A stretch of 64,000 bases of DNA, from the NCBI GenBank assembly GCA_002951995.1, contig CP019797.1:1844501-1908500 (forward strand), given 5' to 3'. A model generated the notes under the pieces. It saw only the letters and a program-made list of their open reading frames with translations. It searched no databases and had not been told where the DNA came from. This document shows, piece by piece, positions 46,281-55,226 of the stretch (its first letter is position 1; every line of letters starts with the position of its first letter). The translations under genes were made by a program, and so were the position numbers. Origin of the DNA: Stenotrophomonas acidaminiphila. GTDB taxonomy: Bacteria > Pseudomonadota > Gammaproteobacteria > Xanthomonadales > Xanthomonadaceae.

Positions 46281-47150
46281 GTACGCCAAGCTGACCAATG
46301 CCTTCCCGCTGTCGGCCACCCGCCGCCAGCCCGCGGGCCCCGTGCGCACCATCGCGGTGACCGGGGGCAAGGGTGGCGTGGGCAAGACCAACGTCTCGGC
46401 CAACCTGGCCGTGGCGCTGGCCGGCATGGGCAAGCGCACGCTGCTGCTGGACGCCGACCTCGGCCTGGCCAACATCGACGTCATCCTCGGGCTGCAGCCC
46501 AAGCACACCCTGGCCGACCTGGTCGCCGGGCGCTGCACCCTGGAGGACGTGATCATCGAAGGCCCCGACGGCCTGCTGGTGGTGCCGGCCGCGTCCGGCC
46601 GCCGGCACATGGCCGAACTGCAGCCGGCCGAGCACGTCGGCCTGGTCAACGTGTTCTCCGAGCTGGAACGCGACCTGGACGTGATGATCATCGACACCGC
46701 CGCCGGCATCACCGACAGCGTGTTGACCTTCTGCCAGGCCGCGCAGGACACGGTGGTGGTGGTATGCGACGAGCCGGCCTCGATCACCGACGCCTACGCG
46801 CTGATCAAGGTGCTCTCGCGCGAGCGCGGGTGGACCGCATCCAGGTCGTGGCCAACATGGCCCGCGACCCCAACGAAGGCCGCATGCTGTACGAGAAGCT
46901 GGTGCGGGTGTGCGAGAAGTTCCTGGCCGACGTTTCGCTCAACTACCTGGGCTGCGTGCCGCAGGACGACTGGCTGCGGCTGTCGGTGCAGCGCCAGCAG
47001 CCGGTGGTCAAGCTGTACCCGTCGGCGCCGGCGGCGCTGGCGCTGCAGGAGATCGCCCGCCGCACCGCCCGCTGGCAGGCGCCGACCGAGCCGCGCGGCG
47101 GCGTCGAGTTCTTCCTGGAGCGCATCATCCAGCGCGGGGTGGCGACATGA
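46267..47150 (+). CDS. flhG: Flagellar number regulator FlhG/FleN (frameshifted at 46828-46830)
   Basis: About 294 residues after repair. FlhG is a MinD-like ATPase that limits flagellar number and restrains FleQ. The deviant Walker A is GGKGGVGKT (33-41), followed by TLLLDADLGLANIDVILGL and VMIIDTAAGITDSVLTFCQA. The frame breaks at the GGG of 46828-46830: one more G gives SRERGVDRIQVVANMARDP, the expected continuation, which then runs to TGA 47148-47150. The start at ATG 46267 overlaps flhF. The stop overlaps the fliA ATG (ATGA). The unrepaired first frame would run on through fliA in a meaningless frame. Confidence 0.93.
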
Positions 47151-47892
47151 ACCCGGCCGCCCATTACCGCGAAGTCCAGCGCGCCAGCGCCAACGACTGC
47201 ATCGCCCGCCATTCGGACCTGGTGCGGCGCATCGCCCACCACCTGGCGGCGCGCCTGCCGGCCAGCGTCGAGATCGACGACCTGATCCAGGCCGGCATGA
47301 TGGGCCTGATCGAAGCCTCGCGCAGCTACGACGCCGAACAGGGCGCCTCGTTCGAGACCTACGCCTCGATCCGCATCCGCGGTTCGATGATCGACGAGAT
47401 CCGCCGTGGCGACTGGGTGCCGCGCTCGGTGCACCGCCGCGCCCGCGACGCCGCCGCGACCATCCGCCGCATCGAGCAGGCCACCGGCCGCGCCGCCAGC
47501 GCGACCGAAGTGGCGCAGGCCATGGACATGCCGCTGCCCGAGTACATGCGGCTGATCGAGGACGCCGCGCGCGGCCAGGTGCTGAGCCTGGAATCGCGGA
47601 TCGAGGACCAGGGCGAACTGGACACCCCGGCCACCGGCGGCCCGACCCCGCAGCAGGTGCTCGAGCGCAGCCAGTTCGGCGAGGAACTGGGCAAGGCGAT
47701 CGGCCAGCTGCCCGAACGCGAACAACTGGTGCTGTCGCTGTACTACGAGCAGGAGCTGAACCTGAAGGAGATCGGCGCGGTGCTCGGGTCAGCGAGTCGC
47801 GGGTATGCCAGATCCACGGCCAGGCCATGCTGCGGCTGCGTGGCCGGTTGAAGATTTTCGAGGCGGCCGACGCCGGCCTCGTCGAACCATGA
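47147..47892 (+). CDS. fliA: RNA polymerase sigma-28 factor FliA (frameshifted at 47786-47788)
   Basis: About 248 residues after repair. FliA reads late flagellar promoters of the TAAAG/GCCGATAA type, several of which occur in this window. Region 2 is clear ([56 protein letters not shown]) and region 3 and 4 follow. The frame breaks in region 4 at the GGG of 47786-47788: one added G yields [20 protein letters not shown], the conserved -35-binding helix-turn-helix. ATG 47147 overlaps the flhG stop. cheY follows 13 bases after. No flgM (anti-sigma factor) is in the window. Confidence 0.94.
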
Positions 47893-47905
47893 AGAGGAAC
47901 ACCTT

Positions 47906-48298
47906 TTGAACAAGAACATGCGGATCCTGATCGTCGACGACTTCTCGACCATGCGGCGCATCGTCAAGAACCTGCTGGGCGACCTGGGCTTCACCAACAC
48001 CGCCGAAGCCGAGGACGGGCATGCCGCGCTGGCGCTGTTGAACAGCCAGCCGTTCGATTTCGTGATCACCGACTGGAACATGCCGGTGATGACCGGCATC
48101 GAACTGCTCAAGGCGATCCGCGCCGATGCCAAGCTCAAGACCCTGCCGGTGCTGATGGTCACCGCCGAGGCCAAGCGCGAGCAGATCATCGAGGCCGCGC
48201 AGTGCGGCGTGAACGGCTACATCATCAAGCCGTTCACCGCGCAGACCCTGGAAGAGAAGCTCGGCAAGATCTTCGAGCGGCTGGCGGCGAGCGCCTGA
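47906..48298 (+). CDS. cheY: Chemotaxis response regulator CheY
   Basis: 130 residues read from TTG 47906, preferred because AGAGGA stands at the right distance; ATG 47918 (MRILIVDDF) would be 20 bases from it. CheY is the single-domain messenger from CheA to the motor switch. Signature residues: acidic pair in [13 protein letters not shown], phosphoacceptor Asp56 in VITDWNMP, Thr in [10 protein letters not shown] and Lys in [19 protein letters not shown]. The stop overlaps the cheZ start by one base (TGATG). Confidence 0.96.
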   Translation: MNKNMRILIVDDFSTMRRIVKNLLGDLGFTNTAEAEDGHAALALLNSQPFDFVITDWNMPVMTGIELLKAIRADAKLKTLPVLMVTAEAKREQIIEAAQCGVNGYIIKPFTAQTLEEKLGKIFERLAASA

Positions 48299-48921
48299 TG
48301 ACCATGCCCAGCGGAACTCCGAGCGAAAAATCGATCCTGGTGCAGCACCTGCAGGACGCGCTGGCGGCGCTGGAAAGCGGCGACGAACACGGCTGGCGCC
48401 GGGAAATCGACGCGCTGGCGGCATTGCGCACGCAGCCGATGATGGCCGGGCTGGGGCGGCTGGCGCGCGAGCTGGGCCAGGCCCTGGGCGAACTGCCGAC
48501 GGTGCCCACCGAGGCCGGCGAGCTGGACGACGCCTGCGCGCGCCTGGACCACGTGGTGGAGATGACCGAAAAGGCCACCCACCGCACCCTGGACCTGGCC
48601 GAGCAGTGCCGCGAGCTGGTCAGCGGCCTGCGCGAGGGCAGCGTGCCGGCGATCGAACACGAGCAGGCGCTGGAGCGCATCCGCCACAACCTCACCGAGA
48701 TCGCCCTGACCCAGAGCTACCAGGACCTGACCGGGCAGATCATCCGCCGCGTGGTCGGCATCGTGCGCCGCGTGCACGAGGGCTTCGGCGCGCTCGGCCT
48801 GCCGCCGCCGGAAGACGAGGCCCGTGGCCGCGGCCTCGCCGGCCCGGCGCTGGAAGGCATCGACCGCCACGCCGTCAGCCAGAACGACGCCGACGACCTG
48901 CTCTCCAACCTGGGGCTGTGA
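48298..48921 (+). CDS. cheZ: CheY phosphatase CheZ
   Basis: 207 residues. CheZ removes the phosphate from CheY. The catalytic helix is QSYQDLTGQIIRRVVG, with Asp143 and Gln147 falling at the same numbers as in the enteric enzyme. The C-terminal CheY-binding tail SQNDADDLLSNLGL is intact. Between them is the long helical hairpin. The start ATG 48298 overlaps the cheY stop. cheA begins four bases after the stop. Confidence 0.95.
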   Translation: MTMPSGTPSEKSILVQHLQDALAALESGDEHGWRREIDALAALRTQPMMAGLGRLARELGQALGELPTVPTEAGELDDACARLDHVVEMTEKATHRTLDLAEQCRELVSGLREGSVPAIEHEQALERIRHNLTEIALTQSYQDLTGQIIRRVVGIVRRVHEGFGALGLPPPEDEARGRGLAGPALEGIDRHAVSQNDADDLLSNLGL

Positions 48922-48925
48922 TGCC

Positions 48926-50911
48926 ATGAGCGCCTTCGCCGACGACATCGCCGCCGATTTCATCATCGAGGCCCAGGAAATCCTGGATCGCCTCGGCGAA
49001 CAGCTGGTCGCCCTGGAGCAGTCGCCCCAGGACAACGACCAGCTCAACGCGGTGTTCCGCGGCTTCCACACGCTCAAGGGCGGCGCCGGCTTCCTTGGCA
49101 TCAACGCCATGGTCGAGCTGTGCCACGCCGCCGAGGAAACCCTGGGCATGGCGCGCTCGGGCAAGGCGGTGCTGCAGGCGCACCACTTCGACGCCGCGCA
49201 GCAGTCGCTGGACTGGCTGCAGGCGATGCTCGACGCGGTGTCGGCCGGCACCGATCCGCAGCACGCGCCGCCGTCGCTGATCGCGCTGTTCGACGTCGAT
49301 GCGGCCCCGGCCCCGGCGGCACCGGTCGCGGTGGCCGCGCCGGCGACGGCCGGCGACCTGATCACCGAAGACGAGTTCGAGAACCTGCTCGACCAGCTGC
49401 ACGGCGGCGCCGCGCCCGGCACCCGCCCGGCGCCGGCCAGCGCCGCGCCCGCCGCCAAGGGCGGCGACGAGCTGATCACCGAGGACGAGTTCGAAAGCCT
49501 GCTGGACCAGCTGCATGGCGGCGCCGCACCCGGCAGCCGCCCCGTCGCGGCCAGCGCCGCGCCCGCCGCCAAGGCCGGCGCCGACCTGATCACCGAGGAC
49601 GAATTCGAAAGCCTGCTCGACCAGTTGCACGGCGGTGCCGCGCCCGGCGCCCGCGCCCTGCCGGCCACCACGCCGGCCGCACCCGCGCGCGTCGCGCCCC
49701 CGGCACCCGCATCGACGCCGGCACCGGCACCGGCACCGGCCGCGGCCAAGGCCGCGGTCGAACCGGAACAGACCGTGCGCGTGGACACCAAGCGCCTGGA
49801 CGCCATCGTCAACCTGATCGGCGAACTGGTGCTCTCGCGCAACCGGCTCAAGACCCTGCGCACGCGCCTGAAGGACGAGGAACTGGACCGCGCCGTCTCC
49901 ACCCTGGACATCGCCACCGCACGCCTGCAGTCGGCGGTCATGCGCACCCGCATGCAGCCGGTGGGCAAGGTGTTCTCGCGCTTCCCCAAGGTCGCCCGCG
50001 ACGTCGCCCGCAGCCTCAAGAAGGAAGTGGACCTGGAGCTGATCGGCGCCGAGACCGAGCTCGACCGCAACCTGGTCGAGGCGCTGGCCGATCCGCTGGT
50101 GCACCTGGTTCGCAACGCCATCGACCACGGCGTGGAAATGCCCGACCTGCGCGAAGCGCAGGGCAAGCCGCGCATGGGCCGGGTACGGCTGTCGGCGCAG
50201 CAGGAAGGCGACTACGTCAGCATCGAAGTGCAGGACGACGGCGCCGGCATCGACCCCGAGCGGCTGCGCGCCAAGGCCCGCGAGAAGGGCCTGCTGGACC
50301 CGGAAGCGGCGGCTCGGCTGAGCAGCGAGGAGTGCCTGCACCTGGTGTTCCTGCCGGGCTTCTCGACCAAGCAGCAGGTCACCGACATTTCCGGCCGCGG
50401 CGTCGGCATGGACGTGGTGCAGTCGCGCATCCGCGAGCTGAGCGGGCAGATCCAGATCCAGTCGGAGCTGGGCCGCGGCAGCCGTTTCCTGATCCGCGTG
50501 CCGCTGACCCTGGCGATCCTGCCGACCCTGCTGGTGCAGGCCGGCGAGGACATCTACGCGCTGCCGCTGGCACGGGTGATGGAAGTGCTGCACGCGCCGC
50601 GCACCTCGCTGGGCTGGTTCGACGGCCGCGCCGTGCTCGACCGCAAGTCGCACACGCTGGCGCTGGTCGACCTGCGCCAGTGGCTGGACGTGGAACCGGC
50701 GCAGTCGACCCTGCTCACCATCGTGGTGCTGCAGATCGGCGAGGCCCGCTTCGGCCTGGTCGTGGACCAGGTGCGGGGCCGCGAGGAAGTGGTGATCAAG
50801 CCGCTGCCCAAGGCCCTGCGCGGGCTCAAGGGCTATGCCGGCGCCACCCTGATCGGCGACGGCCGCATGGCGCTGATCCTGGACGTGGACGGGCTGCGCA
50901 GCCAGGAGTAA
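48926..50911 (+). CDS. cheA: Chemotaxis histidine kinase CheA (first copy, with triple internal repeat)
   Basis: 661 residues. P1 domain with the phosphorylated His48 in RGFHTLKGGAGFLG. In place of a normal P2 domain, residues ~145-245 hold three tandem 38-residue units, each with LITEDEFESLLDQLHGGAAPG or close to it. Dimerisation domain P3 (DTKRLDAIVNLIGELVLSRN), ATPase P4 (HLVRNAIDHGVEMPD; VQDDGAGIDPERL; FLPGFSTKQQVTDISGRGVG) and CheW-like P5 follow to the end. The acidic LL-containing repeats resemble the CheY-binding tail of CheZ, so they may replace P2 as CheY docking sites, or act as the array-localisation segment. ATG 48926 follows cheZ by four bases. Confidence 0.95.
   Translation: MSAFADDIAADFIIEAQEILDRLGEQLVALEQSPQDNDQLNAVFRGFHTLKGGAGFLGINAMVELCHAAEETLGMARSGKAVLQAHHFDAAQQSLDWLQAMLDAVSAGTDPQHAPPSLIALFDVDAAPAPAAPVAVAAPATAGDLITEDEFENLLDQLHGGAAPGTRPAPASAAPAAKGGDELITEDEFESLLDQLHGGAAPGSRPVAASAAPAAKAGADLITEDEFESLLDQLHGGAAPGARALPATTPAAPARVAPPAPASTPAPAPAPAAAKAAVEPEQTVRVDTKRLDAIVNLIGELVLSRNRLKTLRTRLKDEELDRAVSTLDIATARLQSAVMRTRMQPVGKVFSRFPKVARDVARSLKKEVDLELIGAETELDRNLVEALADPLVHLVRNAIDHGVEMPDLREAQGKPRMGRVRLSAQQEGDYVSIEVQDDGAGIDPERLRAKAREKGLLDPEAAARLSSEECLHLVFLPGFSTKQQVTDISGRGVGMDVVQSRIRELSGQIQIQSELGRGSRFLIRVPLTLAILPTLLVQAGEDIYALPLARVMEVLHAPRTSLGWFDGRAVLDRKSHTLALVDLRQWLDVEPAQSTLLTIVVLQIGEARFGLVVDQVRGREEVVIKPLPKALRGLKGYAGATLIGDGRMALILDVDGLRSQE
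49358..49660 (+). repeat. In-frame tandem repeat within cheA, period 114 bases
   Basis: CTGATCACCGA begins at 49358, 49472 and 49586, exactly 114 bases (38 codons) apart. The three units are highly similar for about 70 bases and less so in the Ala/Pro linker. The period is a multiple of three, so copy number can change without loss of frame. Confidence 0.9.
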
Positions 50912-51004
50912 GCCCACCGGTCGCGCCGGTAGCGGCGCATGACCGCCGCAGCCCGCGGCCACACCCGCCCGCCGGGCCCGCGCCCGCGGCCGCCCCCCAC
51001 CCGT

Positions 51005-51031
51005 TCAAGTACCCCGCGCAAACGCCGATAT
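51005..51031 (+). promoter_or_regulatory. Sigma-28 promoter directly before motC
   Basis: TCAAG (51005-51009), 14 bases, GCCGATAT (51024-51031). Boxes and spacing fit sigma-28. Transcription would start about at the motC ATG (51039), predicting a leaderless mRNA. Confidence 0.75.
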
Positions 51032-51038
51032 CCGTAAA

Positions 51039-51779
51039 ATGGACAGACTCAGCATCATCGGACTCTTCCTCGCACTGGCCTCGCTGGTGGGTGGCAGCAT
51101 ACTCAAGGGAGCCGGCCTGTCCTCGCTGTGGTCGCCGGCCGCCTTCGTCATCGTCATCGTCGGCACCGTGGCGGCGATCCTGCTGCATACCTCGCCGGCG
51201 ATCTTCCGCCATGCCTTCAGGATCGTGCGCTGGGTGGTGCAGCCGCCGGCCAGCGACCGCCAGGCGCTGATCCGGCAGATCGTGGAATGGAGCAACATCG
51301 CCCGCCGCCAGGGCCTGCTCGGGCTGGAGCCGCAGGTGGAGATGCAGGACGACCCGTTCCTGCGCAAGGGCCTGCAGCTGGTGGTGGACGGCGTCGAGCC
51401 CGACGCGATCCGGCACATGCTGGAAATCGAACTCAGCGGCCAGGAACACCGCGACCTGGCCGCGGCCAAGGTGTTCGAGGGCATGGGCATCTACGCCCCG
51501 ACCCTGGGCATCATCGGCGCGGTGCTGGGCCTGATCGCGGTGATGAAGAACCTGGCCGACCCGAGCAAGCTCGGCCACGGCATCGCCGCCGCGTTCACCG
51601 CCACCATCTACGGCATCGCCTCGGCCAACCTGCTGTTCCTGCCGGTCGCGGCCAAGCTCAAGAGCGTGATCGCGCACAACAGCCGCGAGCGCGAGATGAT
51701 CATCGAAGGGCTGATCGCCATCGCCCATGGCGAGAACCCGCGCAACATCGAAACCAGCCTGGCCGGCTTCGTGGGCTGA
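51039..51779 (+). CDS. motC: Flagellar stator protein MotC (MotA family)
   Basis: 246 residues. MotA-type stator subunit: four membrane helices, the first starting MDRLSIIGLFLALASLVGG, and the cytoplasmic loop with charged residues that push FliG. Later signatures: FEGMGIYAPTLGIIGAVLGL, followed by HGIAAAFTATIYGIASANLL. The place within the chemotaxis operon before motD and parA is that of the MotC/MotD second stator in Pseudomonas. The start at the first ATG matches the family, but no ribosome site is seen and the sigma-28 site ends eight bases upstream. Confidence 0.93.
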   Translation: MDRLSIIGLFLALASLVGGSILKGAGLSSLWSPAAFVIVIVGTVAAILLHTSPAIFRHAFRIVRWVVQPPASDRQALIRQIVEWSNIARRQGLLGLEPQVEMQDDPFLRKGLQLVVDGVEPDAIRHMLEIELSGQEHRDLAAAKVFEGMGIYAPTLGIIGAVLGLIAVMKNLADPSKLGHGIAAAFTATIYGIASANLLFLPVAAKLKSVIAHNSREREMIIEGLIAIAHGENPRNIETSLAGFVG

Positions 51780-51782
51780 ACC

Positions 51783-52736
51783 ATGGCACGCCGCAAGTCC
51801 CACGAAGAGCACGCCAACCACGAGGCATGGGCCATCCCCTATGCCGACCTGATGACGCTGCTGCTGGCCTTCTTCGTGGTGATGTACGCCATTTCCTCGC
51901 TCAACGAAGGCAAGTACCGGGTGATGGCCGACGCCCTGACCACCGCCTTCGGCGGCGCGCCGCGCACCATCACCCAGGTCCAGGTCGGCCACCAGCAGCT
52001 GCAGGGCGGCGGCCACGACACGCCGGCGGTGATCCGCGCGCCAAGCATGACCGGCGGCGCGGTTTCCGACCCGACGCGGCTGCCGTCGATGGCGTCGCAG
52101 ATGACGCGCCCGGTATCGCTGCGCGACCGCGAGCAGCTGCAGCGCGCCGAACGCCAGCTCGGGCAGATCGCCGAGAAGCTGACCCGGGCGCTGGCGCCGT
52201 TGGTCAGCCAAGGCGTGATCAGCGTGCGCCGCACCGAACTGTGGATCGAGGTCGAGATCAACAGCGACATCCTGTTCGCCACCGGGTCGGCGGCGCTGGA
52301 CGCCGACGCGCGACAGACCCTGGGCAAGCTGGCCGACGTGCTGCGCGACGTACCCAACGGGGTGCGCGTGGAAGGCCATACCGACGACATGCCGATCGCC
52401 ACCGCGCAATACCCGTCCAACTGGGAACTGTCGGCCGCGCGTGCCGCCAGCGTGGTGCACCTGTTCGCCGACCACGGCGTGCAGCCGCAGCGGCTGGCGA
52501 TGATGGGCTACGGCCAGTTCCGCCCGCGCGAGAGCAACGCGCTGGCCGAGGGCCGCAACCGCAACCGCCGGGTCATGGTCATCATCCTGGCCGATTCGGC
52601 CGCCAGCGCCGAGGCGCTGGCCGACGGCGCGACCACGGTCGACGCCGCACAACCCACCCGCGATGCCGCCGGCGCCGAGGCGCCCGCGCGCACGTCCGGA
52701 CCGGCCTTGCCGGCAGCAATAGAAGGAGTGCACTGA
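51783..52736 (+). CDS. motD: Flagellar stator protein MotD (MotB family)
   Basis: 317 residues. Single membrane helix near the N-terminus (PYADLMTLLLAFFVVMYAIS) with the proton-carrying Asp22, as in MotB. A plug/linker region follows, then an OmpA-like peptidoglycan-binding domain (~150-280): FATGSAALDADARQTL, VEGHTDDMPIATAQYPSNWE, LSAARAASVVHLF and RNRNRRVMVII. The C-terminal ~35 residues are Ala-rich. ATG 51783 is three bases after motC. The stop overlaps the parA start by one base. Confidence 0.95.
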   Translation: MARRKSHEEHANHEAWAIPYADLMTLLLAFFVVMYAISSLNEGKYRVMADALTTAFGGAPRTITQVQVGHQQLQGGGHDTPAVIRAPSMTGGAVSDPTRLPSMASQMTRPVSLRDREQLQRAERQLGQIAEKLTRALAPLVSQGVISVRRTELWIEVEINSDILFATGSAALDADARQTLGKLADVLRDVPNGVRVEGHTDDMPIATAQYPSNWELSAARAASVVHLFADHGVQPQRLAMMGYGQFRPRESNALAEGRNRNRRVMVIILADSAASAEALADGATTVDAAQPTRDAAGAEAPARTSGPALPAAIEGVH

Positions 52737-53518
52737 TGCGTATCTGGGCCATTGCCAACCAGAAGGGCGGCGTCGGCAAGACCACCACGACGCTGGCGTT
52801 GGGGCGCGGCCTGGCCGCGCTGGGCCAGCGCGTGCTGTTGATCGACCTCGATCCGCACGCCTCGCTGACCCGGGCCTTCGGGGTACCGCTGGACCCGCCG
52901 CCGCCGGGCGTGCTGGAACTGTTCGCCACCCCGCCCGGCGAGATCGCCGCGCTCGCGCGTGGCAGCGCCATCCCCGGGCTGGACTACCTGTGCGCGCAGG
53001 CCGCGCTGGCCACCCTGGAACGGCGCAGCGCCAACCAGCCGGGCCTGGGCCTGGCCCTGCAGCATGCGCTGGCGCAGCACGGGCAGCGCCACGACTACAT
53101 CCTGCTCGACTGCGCACCGACCCTGGGGCTGCTGATGATCAACGCGCTGGCCGCGGCCGACCGGCTGATCATTCCCACCCAGGCCGAACCCCTGGCGCTG
53201 CACGGGCTGGAAGGCATGGTGCGCACCGGGCAGATGGTCGAGCGCTCGCGCGGCCGGCCGCTGCCGGTGTCGATCCTGCCGACCCTGTTCGACCGCCGTA
53301 CCCGCACCGGCAACGAAACCCTGCGGCAGATGCAGGACCGGCATGGCGAGCGCGTGTGGGAAGACGCGATTCCGATCGACACCCGCATCAGCACCCCGGC
53401 CACCCTCACCGCCCCGGCGCACGACGACGCCTACCCGGGCCGCGGGCTGTCGGCCTACCGGCGCGCGCTCGAATGGCTGCGCGCCGAGGACGCCGCGCAA
53501 CTGGAGCGCGCGGCATGA
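52736..53518 (+). CDS. parA: ParA-family ATPase of the chemotaxis cluster (ParC-like)
   Basis: 260 residues. Deviant Walker A NQKGGVGKTTTTLALG near the N-terminus, VLLIDLDPHASLTRAFG and YILLDCAPTLGLLMINAL. This chromosomal ParA-like protein sits after motD, where related bacteria have a ParA (ParC in Vibrio) that places chemotaxis arrays at the cell pole. No parB is nearby, and the next gene is a CheW-domain protein of the ParP type, so a role in array placement is preferred over DNA partition. Start overlaps the motD stop (TGATG). Confidence 0.92.
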   Translation: MRIWAIANQKGGVGKTTTTLALGRGLAALGQRVLLIDLDPHASLTRAFGVPLDPPPPGVLELFATPPGEIAALARGSAIPGLDYLCAQAALATLERRSANQPGLGLALQHALAQHGQRHDYILLDCAPTLGLLMINALAAADRLIIPTQAEPLALHGLEGMVRTGQMVERSRGRPLPVSILPTLFDRRTRTGNETLRQMQDRHGERVWEDAIPIDTRISTPATLTAPAHDDAYPGRGLSAYRRALEWLRAEDAAQLERAA

Positions 53519-54365
53519 ACGGCACCGACGTACTGGACGACTACCTGGGCGAGCTGCTGCTCGACGCGATCCCTGCGCCGGCACCGGCAGCGGCGCCGGT
53601 CGCCGTCGCCGTGGCGCCGGCCGCGGCTGACGCGCCGGTGGCCGTACCCGCGCCCGTCCCGGCCGCGCCGGTCCCGGCCCGCGCCGACCCGGTCATCCCC
53701 ACCCCGGCACCACCTGCAGCGGTGGCGGCGCCGGCGGTGACCGCGCCAGCTGCGCCGGCCCCGACCCCGATCCCGCCCCGGCCCCGGCCGCCACGCCCGC
53801 GCTGGCGCGGACCGCCGCCCCGCCCGCGGCCAGCGAACCCGGCCCCGCGCCCGCGGCGGCGGACGGCAACAACGTCTGGGCCGCGTTGCAGGCACAGGCG
53901 CGCGAGCCGCAGCGCCCGCAGCGCCGCGCCAGCGAGCGCACCTCGCGCTGGCTGCGCCTGCGCTGCGGCGCCCAGGCCTATGCACTGGAGCTGCTCAAGG
54001 TGCAGGAAGTGGTGCTGCCGGTGCCGCTGCTGGGCCTGCGCGGCACCGCCGCCTCGATGCTCGGCATCATGAACCTGCGCGGCCAGGTGGTACCGGTGAT
54101 CGACCTGGGCCTGCACCTGGGCTTCGCCGCGGTCGGCGAAGGCAGCCAGACCCGCATCGTGGTGCTCGAGGAAAAGGGCGAGGTGCTCGGCCTGCGGGTG
54201 TCCGCGGTCGAGGACGTGGCCAACCTGACCGAATCGCAGATCGAGCCGCCCGACACCGCCCGCATCTGCCAGATCTCCAACACCCTGTTCCGCGGCGTGG
54301 CGCGCATCGGCCAGCAGCCGATGATCCTGCTCGACGCCTCGGAACTGCTGCAGTGCGAGCGCTGA
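53515..54365 (+). CDS. CheW-domain protein with long N-terminal extension (ParP-like; frameshifted near 53757-53780)
   Basis: About 283 residues after repair. The N-terminus MNGTDVLDDYLGELLLDAI is followed by ~100 residues of Ala/Pro-rich spacer and a C-terminal CheW domain (~140-280: WLRLRCGAQAYALELLKVQE, GIMNLRGQVVPVIDLGLHLG, VSAVEDVANLTESQIEPPD). The length and the position after parA fit ParP, which keeps CheA in polar arrays; plain CheW has only about 165 residues. The two halves are in different frames. The switch lies in the C-rich stretch near 53757-53780, consistent with one missing C. The start overlaps the parA stop (ATGA). No other CheW gene is in the window, so it could also do the CheW job. 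Confidence 0.85.
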
Positions 54366-54457
54366 AGGCGGATGCGCGCCGGCAGCGGACACCCGCCTGG
54401 CGCGGCCGCCGTTCCGTGCGCCAGTTCACGAATTCACGCGCCTGTGCCCGCGCCCCT

Positions 54458-54484
54458 TAAAGATCGTTCCAGCGCTGCCGTTAA
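54458..54484 (+). promoter_or_regulatory. Sigma-28 promoter of the STAS-cheY-cheA operon
   Basis: TAAAGATC (54458-54465), 11 bases, GCCGTTAA (54477-54484), followed by CCGGAG and the ATG at 54515. It nearly equals the consensus. Confidence 0.85.
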
Positions 54485-54514
54485 CTGGTCCAGTACCGTC
54501 TCTCCGGAGCAACG

Positions 54515-54823
54515 ATGAGCACTGTGGCACTGGCGCAGGACCTGGGTATCGAGTCCACCAGCGACCTGAAGCAACACCTGGCCCCGCACCTGGGCCAGAG
54601 CGGCGCGTTGCGCGTGGATGCCAGCCAGGTGGGGCGGGTGCACACCGCCGCCATTCAGGTGCTGTGTGCCTTCGTCCAGGCCCGCCGCCAGGCCGGCCAT
54701 GCCACCGTCTTCGACGACGCTACCGACACTTTCCGCGACGCCGCGCGCCTGCTCGGCGTCCTCCAGGCCCTGGGCCTGGACGCAACCCCTGACAAATCGA
54801 ATTCTGTGGAGAACGTTGCATGA
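54515..54823 (+). CDS. STAS-domain protein (anti-sigma-antagonist-like)
   Basis: 102 residues. STAS fold by pattern: LRVDASQVGRVHTAAIQVLCAF, where related antagonists carry a phosphorylated Ser/Thr in the D-S/T-x-G-L position; here the residue is Thr in VHTAA. Such proteins precede cheY-cheA pairs in several chemotaxis-like systems and in Pseudomonas pil-chp and wsp relatives. The function is unproven. ATG 54515 has CCGGAG five bases before; a sigma-28 promoter stands upstream. The stop overlaps the next ATG (ATGA). Confidence 0.8.
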   Translation: MSTVALAQDLGIESTSDLKQHLAPHLGQSGALRVDASQVGRVHTAAIQVLCAFVQARRQAGHATVFDDATDTFRDAARLLGVLQALGLDATPDKSNSVENVA

Positions 54824-55185
54824 GCGCTCGAATCCTGGTGGTGGACGACTCGGCGTCGATGCGCCAGATGGTGGCCTTCGCCCTCACCTCGGCCGGCTTT
54901 TCCGTCGAGGAAGCCGAGGACGGCGCCATCGCCCTGGGCCGTGCCAAGGGCGCCAGGTTCAACGCGGTGGTCACCGACGTGAACATGCCCAACATGGACG
55001 GCATCTCGCTCATCCGCGAACTGCGCCAGCTGCCGGACTACAAGTTCACGCCGATGTTGATGCTGACCACCGAGTCGGCCGCCGACAAGAAGTCCGAGGG
55101 CAAGGCCGCCGGCGCGACCGGCTGGCTGGTCAAGCCGTTCAACCCGGAACAGCTGGTCGCCACCGTCCAGAAAGTCCTGGGCTGA
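54820..55185 (+). CDS. cheY: CheY-like response regulator, second copy
   Basis: 121 residues, lone receiver domain. Acidic pair in LVVDDSASMRQMVAFAL, phosphoacceptor Asp53 in VVTDVNMPNMDGISLIRE, Thr in LMLTTESAADKK and Lys in WLVKPFNPEQLV. The sequence is closer to the CheY type that goes with CheA of chemotaxis class clusters than to the motor CheY at 47906. ATG 54820 overlaps the STAS stop; cheA begins 42 bases downstream. It is likely the target of the second CheA. Confidence 0.93.
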   Translation: MSARILVVDDSASMRQMVAFALTSAGFSVEEAEDGAIALGRAKGARFNAVVTDVNMPNMDGISLIRELRQLPDYKFTPMLMLTTESAADKKSEGKAAGATGWLVKPFNPEQLVATVQKVLG

Positions 55186-55226
55186 TCGCCCACCCACCGC
55201 CCCGAACCCGACCGGATAGCGCGCCC

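Noticed and set aside
46267..47892. Single 541-codon frame spanning flhG and fliA
   Set aside because: Only its first third and last part resemble proteins; the middle is out-of-frame reading of flhG and fliA produced by their two one-base shifts.
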